This document shows positions 25,520 through 34,741 of a stretch of 64,000 nucleotides of DNA, one piece after another. The stretch spans positions 81,754 to 145,753 of the forward strand of contig JAJPKE010000026.1 of assembly GCA_021323855.1 (NCBI GenBank). The letters run 5' to 3'. Position 1 is the first letter of the stretch, and every line of letters begins with the position of its first letter. A model generated the notes under the pieces. The model did not search any database. It was not told the origin of the DNA and saw only the letters and a list, made by a program, of their open reading frames with translations. This stretch comes from Chloroflexota bacterium (GTDB lineage Bacteria > Chloroflexota > Ktedonobacteria > Ktedonobacterales > JADMIN01). The position numbers were made by a program, and so were the translations under genes.

Positions 25520-26164
25520 TTAGAAATCGGTCAGGCGCTCGAGGCGTTGCTGCACGCGCTCCATTGCCGTAATCAGATGCGCCTGGCTGGCGACGAGCGT
25601 CAGATCGCCGCGCGTCTTCTCCAGGATGCCGCGCGCTGCGTCGGTCGTGCGGCGCAGATTGCCGGTGATGGCGTCTGGATAATCGAGCGTAATCAGCAGC
25701 GCATAGATTTCATCCATATCGGCCAGCAGCACCTCGCAGGTGTCCAGCTTGCCCAGCCGCATGCGGTCAAGCGTGTAGCGGCGCAGTTCACCAACCGCCT
25801 CGCCAAGACCGTTCAGGTAGGGCGCCCATTCGATGCCGAGGTCTTCTGGCATGGGCAGCGTCTCTCGCTTGATGAGGGCGCAGGTCAGCGCCGCCTCCGC
25901 ATACTCTTTCTGGGCGTCGGCGACGAATCCGGCGTGAAAGATGTCGAGATGCTCACGCAGGTCTGCCGCCATCTCGCGCAGCAGCGCGCCAGCATCTTTC
26001 AAGAGCTGTCCGGCGGTCTCGAATTCGTCGCGATGGGCGGCGCGAATCGTGTTGGCGCAGAGACGAATGGCTGCGCGAGATTTCGGCAGCGCCCGCTCAC
26101 GTGCGCTATGTTTGGCGGCCAGATAGTCCTGCGCCGCGCGGCCAATAGTTTGCAAATCCGACAT
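25520..26164 (-). CDS. Translin family protein
   Basis: 214 residues from ATG 26164 (GAGGTG six bases upstream). All-helical with translin-type words: KSRAAIRLCANTIRAAHRDEF, EYAEAALTCALI, YLNGLGEAVGELRR and the C-terminal DAITGNLRRTTDAARGILEKTRGDLT. Translin/TRAX proteins bind single-stranded nucleic acids; bacterial and archaeal members are little studied. Divergent from the sugar kinase. Confidence 0.85.
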   Translation of the reverse strand: MSDLQTIGRAAQDYLAAKHSARERALPKSRAAIRLCANTIRAAHRDEFETAGQLLKDAGALLREMAADLREHLDIFHAGFVADAQKEYAEAALTCALIKRETLPMPEDLGIEWAPYLNGLGEAVGELRRYTLDRMRLGKLDTCEVLLADMDEIYALLITLDYPDAITGNLRRTTDAARGILEKTRGDLTLVASQAHLITAMERVQQRLERLTDF

Positions 26165-26352
26165 TGGTGTCACCTCTGCTTCGTTTCCTCCGGGGCATCG
26201 TTGCTGGCCATGGCAGTTCTCTGGCAATGGCCGCCATAACGCTGCGCACACGGGGGAACAACCCAAAAGCCTCCGTGCGCCGGGTATGAGACCTTGTTCG
26301 TTCTCTTCGTTGCTTGCGCTTAAGTGTACATCTCTCCCACTGCTCTGTCAAA

Positions 26353-26378
26353 CGACGCATGCCCTGGCCAATGCGTCG
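26353..26378. promoter_or_regulatory. Palindrome upstream of the sugar kinase promoter
   Basis: CGACGCAT (26353-26360) and ATGCGTCG (26371-26378) are perfect inverted repeats with ten bases between. No T-run follows. Lying 23 bases before a -35 box, it may be an operator. The rest of 26165-26502 shows nothing else I can name apart from the promoter below. Confidence 0.4.
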
Positions 26379-26400
26379 CCAGTCCGCTTGAAATGAGCGT

Positions 26401-26429
26401 TTGACGGCTACCGCACACCATGCTAGCAT
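26401..26429 (+). promoter_or_regulatory. Sigma-70-type promoter of the PfkB kinase
   Basis: TTGACG (26401-26406), 17-base spacer, TAGCAT (26424-26429) preceded by TG at the extended -10 position. It is 73 bases before the ATG. Confidence 0.6.
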
Positions 26430-26502
26430 GACAGCATGACAATGAGGCATATGGCAAAAGAAGCCGCTGTTTACTTGCGCTGAGACGAGAAAGGGCCACT
26501 CT

Positions 26503-27450
26503 ATGCCAAACGCTCGTCGTGGAGTCGTTGTGCTGGCCAGCTTTATCCTGGACATGGTGGCCCATGTGCCGCGCCGTCCGCTGACCGGCGAGTCGCTGAT
26601 TGGCACGGACTTTGGCATGTTCGCGGGCGGCAAGGGCTGCAATCAGGCTATCGCCGCTGCGCGCTCTGGCGCCGATGTGCGCGTGATCGGGCGGCTCGGC
26701 GCCGACACCTTCGCACCGATATTTCAGGCACTGCTGGCGCGCGAGGGCATCGCAGATCGCTGGGTGATGCTGGATGAGACGGAAGGCACCGGCCTGGCGT
26801 TTCCGCTGATCGAACCGGACGGGCAGAACAGCATCGTTGTGGTGCCACGCGCCAACCTACGCACCACGCCTGATGACGTTCTCGCAGCAGAGGAGGCTTT
26901 CGCTGGCGCGGCGGCGCTGCTGGTGCAGATGGAGGTGACGCTGCCAGCCATCTATCAGGCCGCTGAGCTGGCGCAGAAACACGGCGTGCGCGTCCTCTTC
27001 AATCCCGCCCCGGTGCCCGACCCCACGCCAGACTTCCCGGAGGCGTTCTGGCGGCAGATTGATATCCTTCTGCCGAATGAGCGCGAGGCCGAGACGCTGA
27101 CTGGCATCGCGACGCACGACCTCGGTGGCGTGGAGCAGGCCGGGCAGCGGCTCATCGAACGTGGCTGCCGCTCGGTGGTCATCACGCTGGGGAGCCGTGG
27201 CGCGTACTGGCTGCCCGGCGCAGGCGCAGAGGGCGTGGTGCTGCCGCCATTTGCGGTGCAACAGGTGGACGCCACGGCTGCGGGGGATGCGTTCTGTGGC
27301 GCGCTGGCGGCGGGTCTGGCAGCGGGATTGTCCGACCAGGAGGCGCTACGCCGCGCCAGCGCAGCGGGTGCGCTCGCCACGATAAAGCTGGGCGCGGAGC
27401 CGTCGCTACCCACCGCCGCAGATATAGACACGCTCCTGGCAACAGCATGA
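26503..27450 (+). CDS. rbsK: PfkB-family sugar kinase (ribokinase-like)
   Basis: 315 residues. Ribokinase signatures: FAGGKGCNQAIAAARSGA (substrate loop), DILLPNEREAETLTG, VITLGSRGAYW, and the ATP/anion-hole motif DATAAGDAFCGALAAGL with catalytic Asp (usual DTTGAGD, here with Ala-Ala instead of Gly-Ala). Phosphorylates ribose or a related sugar. No transporter or pyranase is adjacent. AAAGGG eight bases before ATG. Confidence 0.85.
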   Translation: MPNARRGVVVLASFILDMVAHVPRRPLTGESLIGTDFGMFAGGKGCNQAIAAARSGADVRVIGRLGADTFAPIFQALLAREGIADRWVMLDETEGTGLAFPLIEPDGQNSIVVVPRANLRTTPDDVLAAEEAFAGAAALLVQMEVTLPAIYQAAELAQKHGVRVLFNPAPVPDPTPDFPEAFWRQIDILLPNEREAETLTGIATHDLGGVEQAGQRLIERGCRSVVITLGSRGAYWLPGAGAEGVVLPPFAVQQVDATAAGDAFCGALAAGLAAGLSDQEALRRASAAGALATIKLGAEPSLPTAADIDTLLATA

Positions 27451-27694
27451 CGACGACATGACAGCAGCATAAACAACAGTAGAGCCGCGCGCCAATGAAA
27501 CGACGATTCCAAGAGAAATCAGCCCTGGCCCGTTACTTGCATTTTCTTGCGCCATTTGTCCTATGCGCTTTGGGCGCTTTTCTTCCATCCGTTCCAATTC
27601 ATGAAACAAGAAAGGCTATGGCCACTATTTTAGCCGTTCGACGCCGGTCGCCTGGGTAATCGCAACGTGCGCCCGCGAGGGCCAAGAGGCGAGT

Positions 27695-27726
27695 GATAGA
27701 CAGATAGACACATAGACTGATAGATA
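27695..27726. repeat. Imperfect GATA/GACA tetranucleotide run
   Basis: GATAGACAGATAGACACATAG-like repeats of about 32 bases just before the start codon of the GT39-like gene; could slip and change leader length. Confidence 0.6.
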
Positions 27727-27741
27727 AGCGTGGGTGAAGAG

Positions 27742-29757
27742 ATGGACGAACGCGATACGCTGGCGTCATCCGCAACGACGGGTGAGTTGGTTCTCCGTAT
27801 TCCGGCTGATGCGATGTCTACCATCTCCACGGCCTCCACGGCGAGCCGCACCGATACCTCGGTCTCGACGGATGCTGAGCGCGCGGAGCGGAAACCCTGG
27901 TATGCGCTCTTCCGTTCACCACTCTGGCTCTGCCTGCTGGCGGGACTCCTCATACGGATCTGGCTGAGCGTGCGCACCCACGGCACGCTGGACGGCGATG
28001 AGGCGCTGCTGGGGATTCAGGCGGAGCATATCCTGCACGGCGAACGCCCGATCTACTTCTACGGCTTGAACTACTTTGGCAGCCTGGAAGCCTATATCGT
28101 GGCTGGTGTCTCCGCTGTCTTCGGTCCCTCGGTCGCGGTATTGCGCGCCGTCACCACTGCCTTTGGCCTGGTGTTGATTGCGCTGACGTGGTGGTTTGCC
28201 TCGCTGCTGGCGCAGGCGGCGCACCTGCCGCTCTATGCGCGGAAACGCTTTACCGTGTGCGCGGCGTTGGTGGCGGCGATTCCGCCGGTCTATGATGGCA
28301 TCATCGAGCTACGCACCGGCGGTGGCTGGATCGAATCATTCTGCATCATGCTGCTGCTGCTGATCCTGGCTTTCCGCCTGACGACACGCTGGCACGAGGG
28401 CGCGTCTACCGGCGAACTGGCGCTACGCTGGGCTGGCATCGGCTTCGTTGTCGGCTTCGGCATGTGGATTTATCCGCTGGTGACGGTGGCTATCTCGGCG
28501 GCGGCGCTGTGGATTGTGGTGGATAGCCTGGTCGCCGCTATCAGGCGATGGAGAGCCTCAACGCCTCTCATGCAAGCCATCTGGCCGTCGCTCAAGGAGT
28601 TGCTGCTGGCGGTGGCTGCCATCCCTGCCTGTGTGCTGGGCTTCACGCCGGGCATCATTTATGGCGCGTCCCATCAATGGGCAAACATCAGGTATCTTTT
28701 CTCGCTGGGCGGCGGCTGGACGGTGCAGCGCGCGATCACGGTGTCGCGCGTTGCCTCGCGCTATGGGGCGTGTGTCGCGCCGCGCGTGATCAGCGGCGCC
28801 ACGCCGGTCGAAAGTCCGCTGCTGACTGTCATCCATTCGCCGTTGCTGCTGCTTGGCGTTGGCGCGATCTTCTTCTCGCTCATCGCCATCGTCTGTTCCT
28901 TCCGGTGGCCGCATCCGGCGCTGGTGCGGGCGCGTCGTCTGGCCTTCCTGCCCGCAGTCTTTGGCGTTTGCTCGGCGGTTCTCTTCTGCACGAGTTCGGC
29001 TTCGACCTCCATTCTGCTGGGATGCAGAAACGATCTCGGTGGGCGCTACGCCTCGCCGCTGGTGATGGCACTGCCGTTCTTCTTCGCTACGGCATTCACA
29101 CTCATCAGCATGTACGTCACCGAACGCGCGCCAGGGCGAACGGCTGCAAGTGTTGCCGTGACCCCATCCATCCCACGCACGGCAAAACCGCTGAGCAAGC
29201 GACGATATGCGGTGGCGCTGATCGGACTCTTCGCGCTGCTGATCGTCTATTTCGGCGGGCAGACTGCAACCTATGGCTTGACCAATGCGGATGAAGCTTT
29301 CCAATCCGCGTATTGCACGATAGCTCCGGCGAATTATGGCCCTATCATTGCGTATCTGGAACAGCAGCATGTGCAGTATGTCTGGGCTACCAACTTGCTC
29401 GCCTATCCAATCTCGTTTGAGACCAACAATCGCATCATCGTGGCGGACCCCCTGGCGGTGATTCACCCACGAGACGCCATCAATCGTATTCCGTCCTACA
29501 CCGATGCCGTGGCGCAGGCGGACCGCCCGACTCTATTGGTCTTCGTCAAGCATGGCGACGCGCATCCGTATCTGCTGCAACTGCTCGACCAGCAGCACGT
29601 GACGTACAATGCAGCGTTCTTCCCGTCACAGCCAGGAGTTGATGTGCTGGCCGTCACGCCGCTGAATCAGAACGTGTCGCCGCTCACCACGCCGAGCCTC
29701 GACATCTTCTATTGCCAGATCATCAATAGCCAATCGGACATTCCATCCCACTCCTGA
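27742..29757 (+). CDS. GT39/ArnT-like membrane glycosyltransferase
   Basis: 671 residues from ATG 27742 (a GTG four codons earlier is possible). Ser/Thr-rich cytoplasmic start, then about eleven membrane spans. The first periplasmic loop has THGTLDGDEALLGIQAEHIL, matching the catalytic DxDE-type loop of polyprenyl-phosphate-dependent glycosyltransferases (GT39, GT83, ArnT), followed by YFYGLNYFGSLE. A C-terminal ~150-residue extracellular domain follows. It would move a sugar from a polyprenyl-phosphate donor to protein or lipid. Substrate unknown. Confidence 0.7.
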   Translation: MDERDTLASSATTGELVLRIPADAMSTISTASTASRTDTSVSTDAERAERKPWYALFRSPLWLCLLAGLLIRIWLSVRTHGTLDGDEALLGIQAEHILHGERPIYFYGLNYFGSLEAYIVAGVSAVFGPSVAVLRAVTTAFGLVLIALTWWFASLLAQAAHLPLYARKRFTVCAALVAAIPPVYDGIIELRTGGGWIESFCIMLLLLILAFRLTTRWHEGASTGELALRWAGIGFVVGFGMWIYPLVTVAISAAALWIVVDSLVAAIRRWRASTPLMQAIWPSLKELLLAVAAIPACVLGFTPGIIYGASHQWANIRYLFSLGGGWTVQRAITVSRVASRYGACVAPRVISGATPVESPLLTVIHSPLLLLGVGAIFFSLIAIVCSFRWPHPALVRARRLAFLPAVFGVCSAVLFCTSSASTSILLGCRNDLGGRYASPLVMALPFFFATAFTLISMYVTERAPGRTAASVAVTPSIPRTAKPLSKRRYAVALIGLFALLIVYFGGQTATYGLTNADEAFQSAYCTIAPANYGPIIAYLEQQHVQYVWATNLLAYPISFETNNRIIVADPLAVIHPRDAINRIPSYTDAVAQADRPTLLVFVKHGDAHPYLLQLLDQQHVTYNAAFFPSQPGVDVLAVTPLNQNVSPLTTPSLDIFYCQIINSQSDIPSHS

Positions 29758-29770
29758 CGGGCAGTAACAC

Positions 29771-30631
29771 ATGAAGGATGAAGGGGCACAGCAACACTAT
29801 ATTGGCGCGGAGGATGCAGGCGAGGCGGAACGATTGGTGGCGCAGGAGAGCGGCGCGCAGGATGAGCTACGCGCCGCGCTGGCGCTTCACCTGCCACCGG
29901 AGCAGGCGCGCGTGCTAGAGCTTGGCTGTGGCAACGGCGTCTTCACGCAGGCGTTGCTTACGGCGCTGCCGGATGCCACCATCACAGCCATTGACACCGA
30001 TGAGCGCCTGCTGGCTGATGCGCGCGTTCGCCTCGCACAGGCGACCAGCGCCGGTCGCATAACGTTTGCCCGTGCCGACGCCACGCGCCTGCCTTATCCT
30101 GCGCGCAGCTTTGATCTGGTGGCCTGCCGCTTTCTGCTGATGCACCAGGCAGACCCGCTAATCGTCGTTGGGGAGATGTTCCGGGTGGCTGCCATTGGCG
30201 GTGTCGCGTTGGCCATCGAGCCAGATTGGGGCGCACGCGCGCTCTATCCCGATGGCGAGGCGCAGCTTGCCCTGCTCGATCTCGCCAGCCGTGCGCACCC
30301 CTATGGCTTTCCTGATTTGCTGCTTGGCCGCAAACTCTATGCGCTGCTTCGCGCCGTCGGCTTTGCTGATATGCGCGTGCGGGCGACCGCTTTCTGCGAA
30401 ACTGCCGCCGACCGCCCAGCGATATCTGAGGATGAGGAACAGCCCAGCACCGGCCCAGCGCGCCTGTTGGAACAGGGGCGCTCGCTGCTGCGTAGCTCTG
30501 GCGTGGCCGATGACGCCACGCTCGATGCACTTATCGCCCGCCTGGAAGCGATTCCCCGCCATCCTGAATATTTCTCCGCTGGCATGGACTTCGCAGTCAG
30601 CGCCCGCAAGCCAGCGCCGACTGTGCCGTAA
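29771..30631 (+). CDS. Class I SAM-dependent methyltransferase
   Basis: 286 residues. SAM motif I VLELGCGNG (~48-56), acidic motif II AIDTDERLL, motif III ADATRLPYPARSFDLV and motif IV region LMHQADP. The ~30-residue N-terminus is acidic. It starts 13 bases after the GT39-like gene, so probably co-transcribed; it could modify the same glycan or lipid, but nothing shows the substrate. Confidence 0.85.
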   Translation: MKDEGAQQHYIGAEDAGEAERLVAQESGAQDELRAALALHLPPEQARVLELGCGNGVFTQALLTALPDATITAIDTDERLLADARVRLAQATSAGRITFARADATRLPYPARSFDLVACRFLLMHQADPLIVVGEMFRVAAIGGVALAIEPDWGARALYPDGEAQLALLDLASRAHPYGFPDLLLGRKLYALLRAVGFADMRVRATAFCETAADRPAISEDEEQPSTGPARLLEQGRSLLRSSGVADDATLDALIARLEAIPRHPEYFSAGMDFAVSARKPAPTVP

Positions 30632-30737
30632 TCTATACGTTATTATGCCTCAGCAGTGGCGATGCAGACGCGATATACTACGGTTACATCAGCAGCATTG
30701 ACCGGCGATATCTTCTTGAGCAAGAGGGCGGCAAACG

Positions 30738-31211
30738 ATGGCGACATCCCATGAACCGGCGATTTCCGTGCGTGTCGCCACCGATGCCGACCGCATCTCC
30801 GCGCGCGAACTTATCGCCCCCACGTCACCGCGTGGCCGCGCCAGCCTGGTACTGCTGCGCGCGGGGCAGGGGTTGCTCTGGGTGGCGCATGAACGCCAGG
30901 CGGAGGGCGAGAAGCTGGTTGGGCTGTTGCTGGCGACGGTGCAGATAGACCCGGACTCCGAGGAGCCGGTCGGCTACATCCAGGAGTTGCTGGTGCACCC
31001 GGCGTACCGGCGGCTGGGCGTTGCCATGCACCTGCTAGACGCCGCCGAACGCTTCTTCCTGGAGGAGCAGCGGTTCTCGCAAATCTACCTCGCCACCTCG
31101 CCGGATAACGAGGCCGCGCTCCGCCTCTATCGCAGCCGAGGCTATACCGCCTATCAGGTGCGGCTCGCCAAGCGGCGTACTGGTCCGGCCAGCGAGGCAG
31201 AGAGCGAATGA
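30738..31211 (+). CDS. GNAT acetyltransferase
   Basis: 157 residues with the acetyl-CoA loop region VHPAYRRLGVAMHLLDAAERF (R-x-x-G-x-A), preceded by the strand EPVGYIQELLV and followed by IYLATSPDNEAALRLYRSRGYTAYQ. Resembles ribosomal-protein/small-molecule N-acetyltransferases. GAGGGCGGC upstream as ribosome site. Confidence 0.85.
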   Translation: MATSHEPAISVRVATDADRISARELIAPTSPRGRASLVLLRAGQGLLWVAHERQAEGEKLVGLLLATVQIDPDSEEPVGYIQELLVHPAYRRLGVAMHLLDAAERFFLEEQRFSQIYLATSPDNEAALRLYRSRGYTAYQVRLAKRRTGPASEAESE

Positions 31212-31269
31212 GCGTCTGGCAATCGCTTCAGTACGATGCCCATCTAAACCCTGGCAGGAGCAACAGAGC

Positions 31270-32094
31270 ATGCCCGATTCTATCTCATTTGACCCCATCG
31301 CCGCGCAGTATGACAACACGCGCAGCTATGCCCCCGATGTGGCGGCGCAAATTGCCGATGGCTTGATGCGGCTAGGGCGGCTCACGGCAGGCGACCATGC
31401 GCTGGAGATTGGCGTCGGCACCGGGCGAATCGCGCTGCCGCTGCTGGAGCGTGGCCTCAATGTCACCGGCGTGGACATCTCCGCCGGCATGATGGAGCGC
31501 ATGCAGGCGAAACTGGCCGCGCTCCAGGCCGCCGAGCCGCAGCGACCCTGGGGCGCGCTTACCACACGGCTGGCCGATATGACAGATCTGCCGTTTGCCG
31601 ATGGCGCGTTCGCCGCCGTCATCGGCGTGCATATCTTCCACCTCGTATCCAAATGGCGGCGCGCGCTGGACGAAGCCCTGCGGGTCCTCACACCCGGCGG
31701 CGCGCTGCTGATCGGCCAGGATATGCGCGATGTCGAGTCGCTCAACCATATCTATGAGCAGTGGGAAGCGATCATCGCATCGCTCGGCCTGGATGCCCGC
31801 AATGTTGGCGCCTCCGGCTATACCGCGGTCGTGCGTGAGCTACGCGGGCGCGGGTTGCCGGTGGAGGAAACGGTCATCGCCACGTGGCTCGCCAGTTTTC
31901 CGCCACGCTCTGTGCTGGAAAGCATCACCAAACGCGAATGGTCGAAGACGTGGCGCGTGCCCGACGATCTCTTCGCGGAATCCGCGCGCCTGCTCACCGA
32001 TTGGGCAAAGCGCACATATGGCGACGCGCTAGACCAGTACCAGACCGGCTCCTATTCATTCAAGGTGGCGTTGGTCCGGCGCCCACACCAATAG
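31270..32094 (+). CDS. Class I SAM-dependent methyltransferase (UbiE-like fold)
   Basis: 274 residues. FDPIAAQYDNTRSYAPDV at the start, motif I ALEIGVGTGRIALPL, VTGVDISAGMMERM, ADMTDLPFADGAFAAVI and HLVSKWRRALDEALRVLTPGG. A typical small-molecule or quinone-type methyltransferase; 58 bases after the GNAT gene. Substrate unknown. Confidence 0.88.
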   Translation: MPDSISFDPIAAQYDNTRSYAPDVAAQIADGLMRLGRLTAGDHALEIGVGTGRIALPLLERGLNVTGVDISAGMMERMQAKLAALQAAEPQRPWGALTTRLADMTDLPFADGAFAAVIGVHIFHLVSKWRRALDEALRVLTPGGALLIGQDMRDVESLNHIYEQWEAIIASLGLDARNVGASGYTAVVRELRGRGLPVEETVIATWLASFPPRSVLESITKREWSKTWRVPDDLFAESARLLTDWAKRTYGDALDQYQTGSYSFKVALVRRPHQ

Positions 32095-32121
32095 TGAATC
32101 GTGTAGAAGGGATGTTTCGAT

Positions 32122-32511
32122 ATGGCAGACGGCACATTCGCAACGGCTATCAACTGTATGGATGGTCGTGTTCAGTCGCCAGTGGCGGACTGGATAAAGA
32201 CCAACCAACAGGTGCAATATGTGGATATGATTACCGAGGCCGGCCCTGATGGCATCATGGCGCAGGGCACAATCGCGCAGATAGACGCGATCAAACAGCG
32301 TGTTCTTGTCTCAGTGAACGCGCACCAGTCGCATTTCGTAGTGATTGCCGGCCATCACGGCTGCGCAGGGAATCCCGTCTCGAAGGAAGAGCACATCGCC
32401 CATATCAACGCCGCGATGCAGGTAATTGCCTCCTGGCTGTTGCCCGTCGAAATCGTTGGGCTGTGGGTCAACGACCAGTGGGAGGTCGAGGTCGTCGGCG
32501 CGCTCCGGTAG
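32122..32511 (+). CDS. Minimal beta-carbonic-anhydrase-like protein
   Basis: 129 residues. Has the zinc and dyad pattern of beta-class carbonic anhydrases in order: Cys12-x-Asp14-x-Arg16 (INCMDGRV) and His78-x-x-Cys81 (GHHGCAGNP). Family members usually have 160-230 residues with longer N-terminal arms; this one begins almost at the first zinc ligand. Also unusual is the C-terminal VEIVGLWVNDQWEVEVV. It may hydrate CO2 or, like some short relatives, bind zinc for another purpose. It shares the forward strand with the methyltransferase 27 bases before it and overlaps nothing; the HAD gene ends seven bases on. Confidence 0.75.
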   Translation: MADGTFATAINCMDGRVQSPVADWIKTNQQVQYVDMITEAGPDGIMAQGTIAQIDAIKQRVLVSVNAHQSHFVVIAGHHGCAGNPVSKEEHIAHINAAMQVIASWLLPVEIVGLWVNDQWEVEVVGALR

Positions 32512-32518
32512 CGGTGCC

Positions 32519-33223
32519 TCAACTCACCCTGAGATGGGGCGCGAAGTCTTGCAGGCGATAGCTGCGCAGGTCGCCGATAGCGTCAATGGTGATATCGGGC
32601 GGCGGCATGCTGGGATCGTCGGCGACGCCATAGTGGCCCTGGCGCACCTGCACTGTCACGAAGCGGTCGGGGAAGCGTTCTTTGGTGGCGGAGAGGATGC
32701 GCCGCTTGTCGTCCACCATGACATAGAAGAGCGCCGGCCAGCGCATGAACACTTCTTCGAGATGGTCTTCCTTGTGGACGTAGATCAGCACGCGCCAATC
32801 CACTGCCGACGCCAGCCCGCTCTGCTCAATCTTGAGCGGCTGATACATGCTATCGCCATCTGAGACAATCGCTGGCAGGCCGAGCGTCTTGAGATAGTCC
32901 AGTGTAGCGAGCGATTCGGGATAGAGCCGCGCGGCAAAAGGATAGTCCATGATGATGGCGCGTAGCCGCTCTTGCGTCTGCGTATCCGGCGCAAAGGGGC
33001 GAAATCGCTCGAAGGTCAGCGGGAAATCTACGGTGCCGGTGAGCGCGCGCACCTCCTCGTAGACCTGCCAGAAGCGCGCGGTCAGCGCCTCGCCCAGCAG
33101 CGCATGCAATTGCGTATCGAGATCAACTTTCAGGGCGTCGTTGTCTAGCAGCGTATTGTCACAGTCCAGAATAAATACCACCTGAGCTGGAGTGTCCGAT
33201 GGCAGCGATGTTGGCTCGCGCAT
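32519..33223 (-). CDS. HAD-superfamily hydrolase
   Basis: 234 residues from ATG 33223 (an ATG at 33235 is also in frame). HAD motif I FILDCDNTLLDND (nucleophile Asp-x-Asp), motif II AIVSDGDS, the Lys region and motif IV FYVMVDDKRRIL. The cap is helical. Likely a phosphatase with small-molecule substrate; several family members with DCDNTLLDND are annotated only as HAD hydrolases. Confidence 0.85.
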   Translation of the reverse strand: MREPTSLPSDTPAQVVFILDCDNTLLDNDALKVDLDTQLHALLGEALTARFWQVYEEVRALTGTVDFPLTFERFRPFAPDTQTQERLRAIIMDYPFAARLYPESLATLDYLKTLGLPAIVSDGDSMYQPLKIEQSGLASAVDWRVLIYVHKEDHLEEVFMRWPALFYVMVDDKRRILSATKERFPDRFVTVQVRQGHYGVADDPSMPPPDITIDAIGDLRSYRLQDFAPHLRVS

Positions 33224-33469
33224 AATTTTTTGCATCCTTCTTTCTATCTCTATCGCCTTGCTATGAATACTATGGATGGCGCGACATTGCGCGAGAATTA
33301 TTGTAGCACGCATGGCCTCGTATAGCGTCATATGGTGTTGTGCGGCGTTGTATGGCGTCATAACGAGGATGGGCGATGCCGAAACGTGCGTGTCCCTGGT
33401 AACGTATTCTATGGGAGAGTGAGATATCTCGCTCGTAACAGGTTTCGCAGCGAAAGAAGGTCAGATGGT

Positions 33470-34738
33470 ATGGAGCGCCCTCCCGAACAGACACCAGCAC
33501 CCTATGACGCCGAGAGCGCGAGCACGGCCAACGCTGCGTATCCAACCGACCCGTCAAACTCTACCGTTTCACCAAAGCCAGCGTATCCGCTGACCTATCC
33601 GCCATCGTATCTGGCATATCCACCCCACTGGCCGCCCGCCGCCAATCCGCCAGCGGAGCAACAGAGCCAGGCGGGTGAGGCAAACCAGCAGGGACAGGCA
33701 GGCAATGGGCAGACCGGACCGACCGAACAGGCCATGCCGCAGTATCCTGGATACCCACCCTATTATCCGCCAGCGCCGCCCTACTGGCCGACGTACCCGC
33801 CTGATGGCAGCTATCCGCCGCCTCCGCCATATGCGCAGATGCCGCCTACTCCGCCATACCCGCCATATGGCTATCCGGGATATCAAGGGATTCAGGGCTA
33901 TCCGGGACACATGGGATACACGGGTTACCCACCCTATACGCCATACCAGCCACCGGCCACGGGGAATGCCGCGCCAGCCGGTGATCCGAACGCGCAGCAG
34001 CGTCTCGCCAGTGTTGCCGCCGGTTCGGTACAGGTTGCTATCTTTACTAAAGCAGTGCTGCCGCTGCTGAGCCTCGCAGTGAGTTTCATCACTTACGCCT
34101 GGCTCTTCGGTTGGCAGTTTGGCATTGGCATCATCGTGCTGCTCTTCATCCATGAGATCGGCCACTATATCATCATTCGCGCCAAAGGGTTGCCCGCCAG
34201 CCTGCCGGTCTTCATTCCACTGATTGGCGCGTATGTGGCGATGCGCCGTATGCCCGTCTCCGTGCGCGACGAAGCGGAAATCGCGCTGGCGGGGCCAGCG
34301 GCGGGCGCTCTCTCCGGCATCGCCTGCTATCTGCTCTTCCTGTGGACGCAGGTGCCGATTCTGCTGCCGCTGGCGTGGTTTGCCTTCTTCCTCAATCTGC
34401 TCAACCTCGTGCCGGTGGCGCCGCTGGATGGTGGCCGCATCGTCGGCGCTATCTCGCGCTGGATTTGGGTGGCCGGTCTGGTGTTGGTCGCCGTGGCCTT
34501 CGTCTATATTGGCAATCCGACCGACCGCATCATCTTGCTGATTCTCGGCTGGCTCGGCTTCACGCAATTGCGCAGCCGCTTCCGCGAGTCCGGCCCCAAT
34601 GCCTCCTACTATCGCATCTCATTCTGGGCACGCGCCTATGTCACGCTGCTCTATGTTGGGCTGGCGGGCGCGCTGGCGCTCGGCCTGCTGGCGACGCAGC
34701 AGACGATGGCGGAGCATCTCATGCGGCTCTTCTCCTGA
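33470..34738 (+). CDS. Site-2-protease-type M50 metalloprotease with Pro/Tyr-rich N-terminus
   Basis: 422 residues from ATG 33470 (AGAAGG nine bases upstream). Residues 1-~170 are a low-complexity Pro/Tyr/Gly region (PPYPPYGYPGYQG-like). Then membrane spans with the zinc motif HEIGH (228-232) in a hydrophobic helix and the second motif NLVPVAPLDGGRI with Asp320, as in site-2 proteases (RseP, SpoIVFB). These cut membrane-spanning regulators. There is no PDZ or CBS domain. The CPBP gene ends four bases beyond on the other strand. Confidence 0.88.
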   Translation: MERPPEQTPAPYDAESASTANAAYPTDPSNSTVSPKPAYPLTYPPSYLAYPPHWPPAANPPAEQQSQAGEANQQGQAGNGQTGPTEQAMPQYPGYPPYYPPAPPYWPTYPPDGSYPPPPPYAQMPPTPPYPPYGYPGYQGIQGYPGHMGYTGYPPYTPYQPPATGNAAPAGDPNAQQRLASVAAGSVQVAIFTKAVLPLLSLAVSFITYAWLFGWQFGIGIIVLLFIHEIGHYIIIRAKGLPASLPVFIPLIGAYVAMRRMPVSVRDEAEIALAGPAAGALSGIACYLLFLWTQVPILLPLAWFAFFLNLLNLVPVAPLDGGRIVGAISRWIWVAGLVLVAVAFVYIGNPTDRIILLILGWLGFTQLRSRFRESGPNASYYRISFWARAYVTLLYVGLAGALALGLLATQQTMAEHLMRLFS

Positions 34739-34741
34739 TAA

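Noticed and set aside
33569..34567. A 332-codon minus-strand frame
   Set aside because: Antisense to the M50 protease; Arg/Trp-rich composition typical of a shadow.
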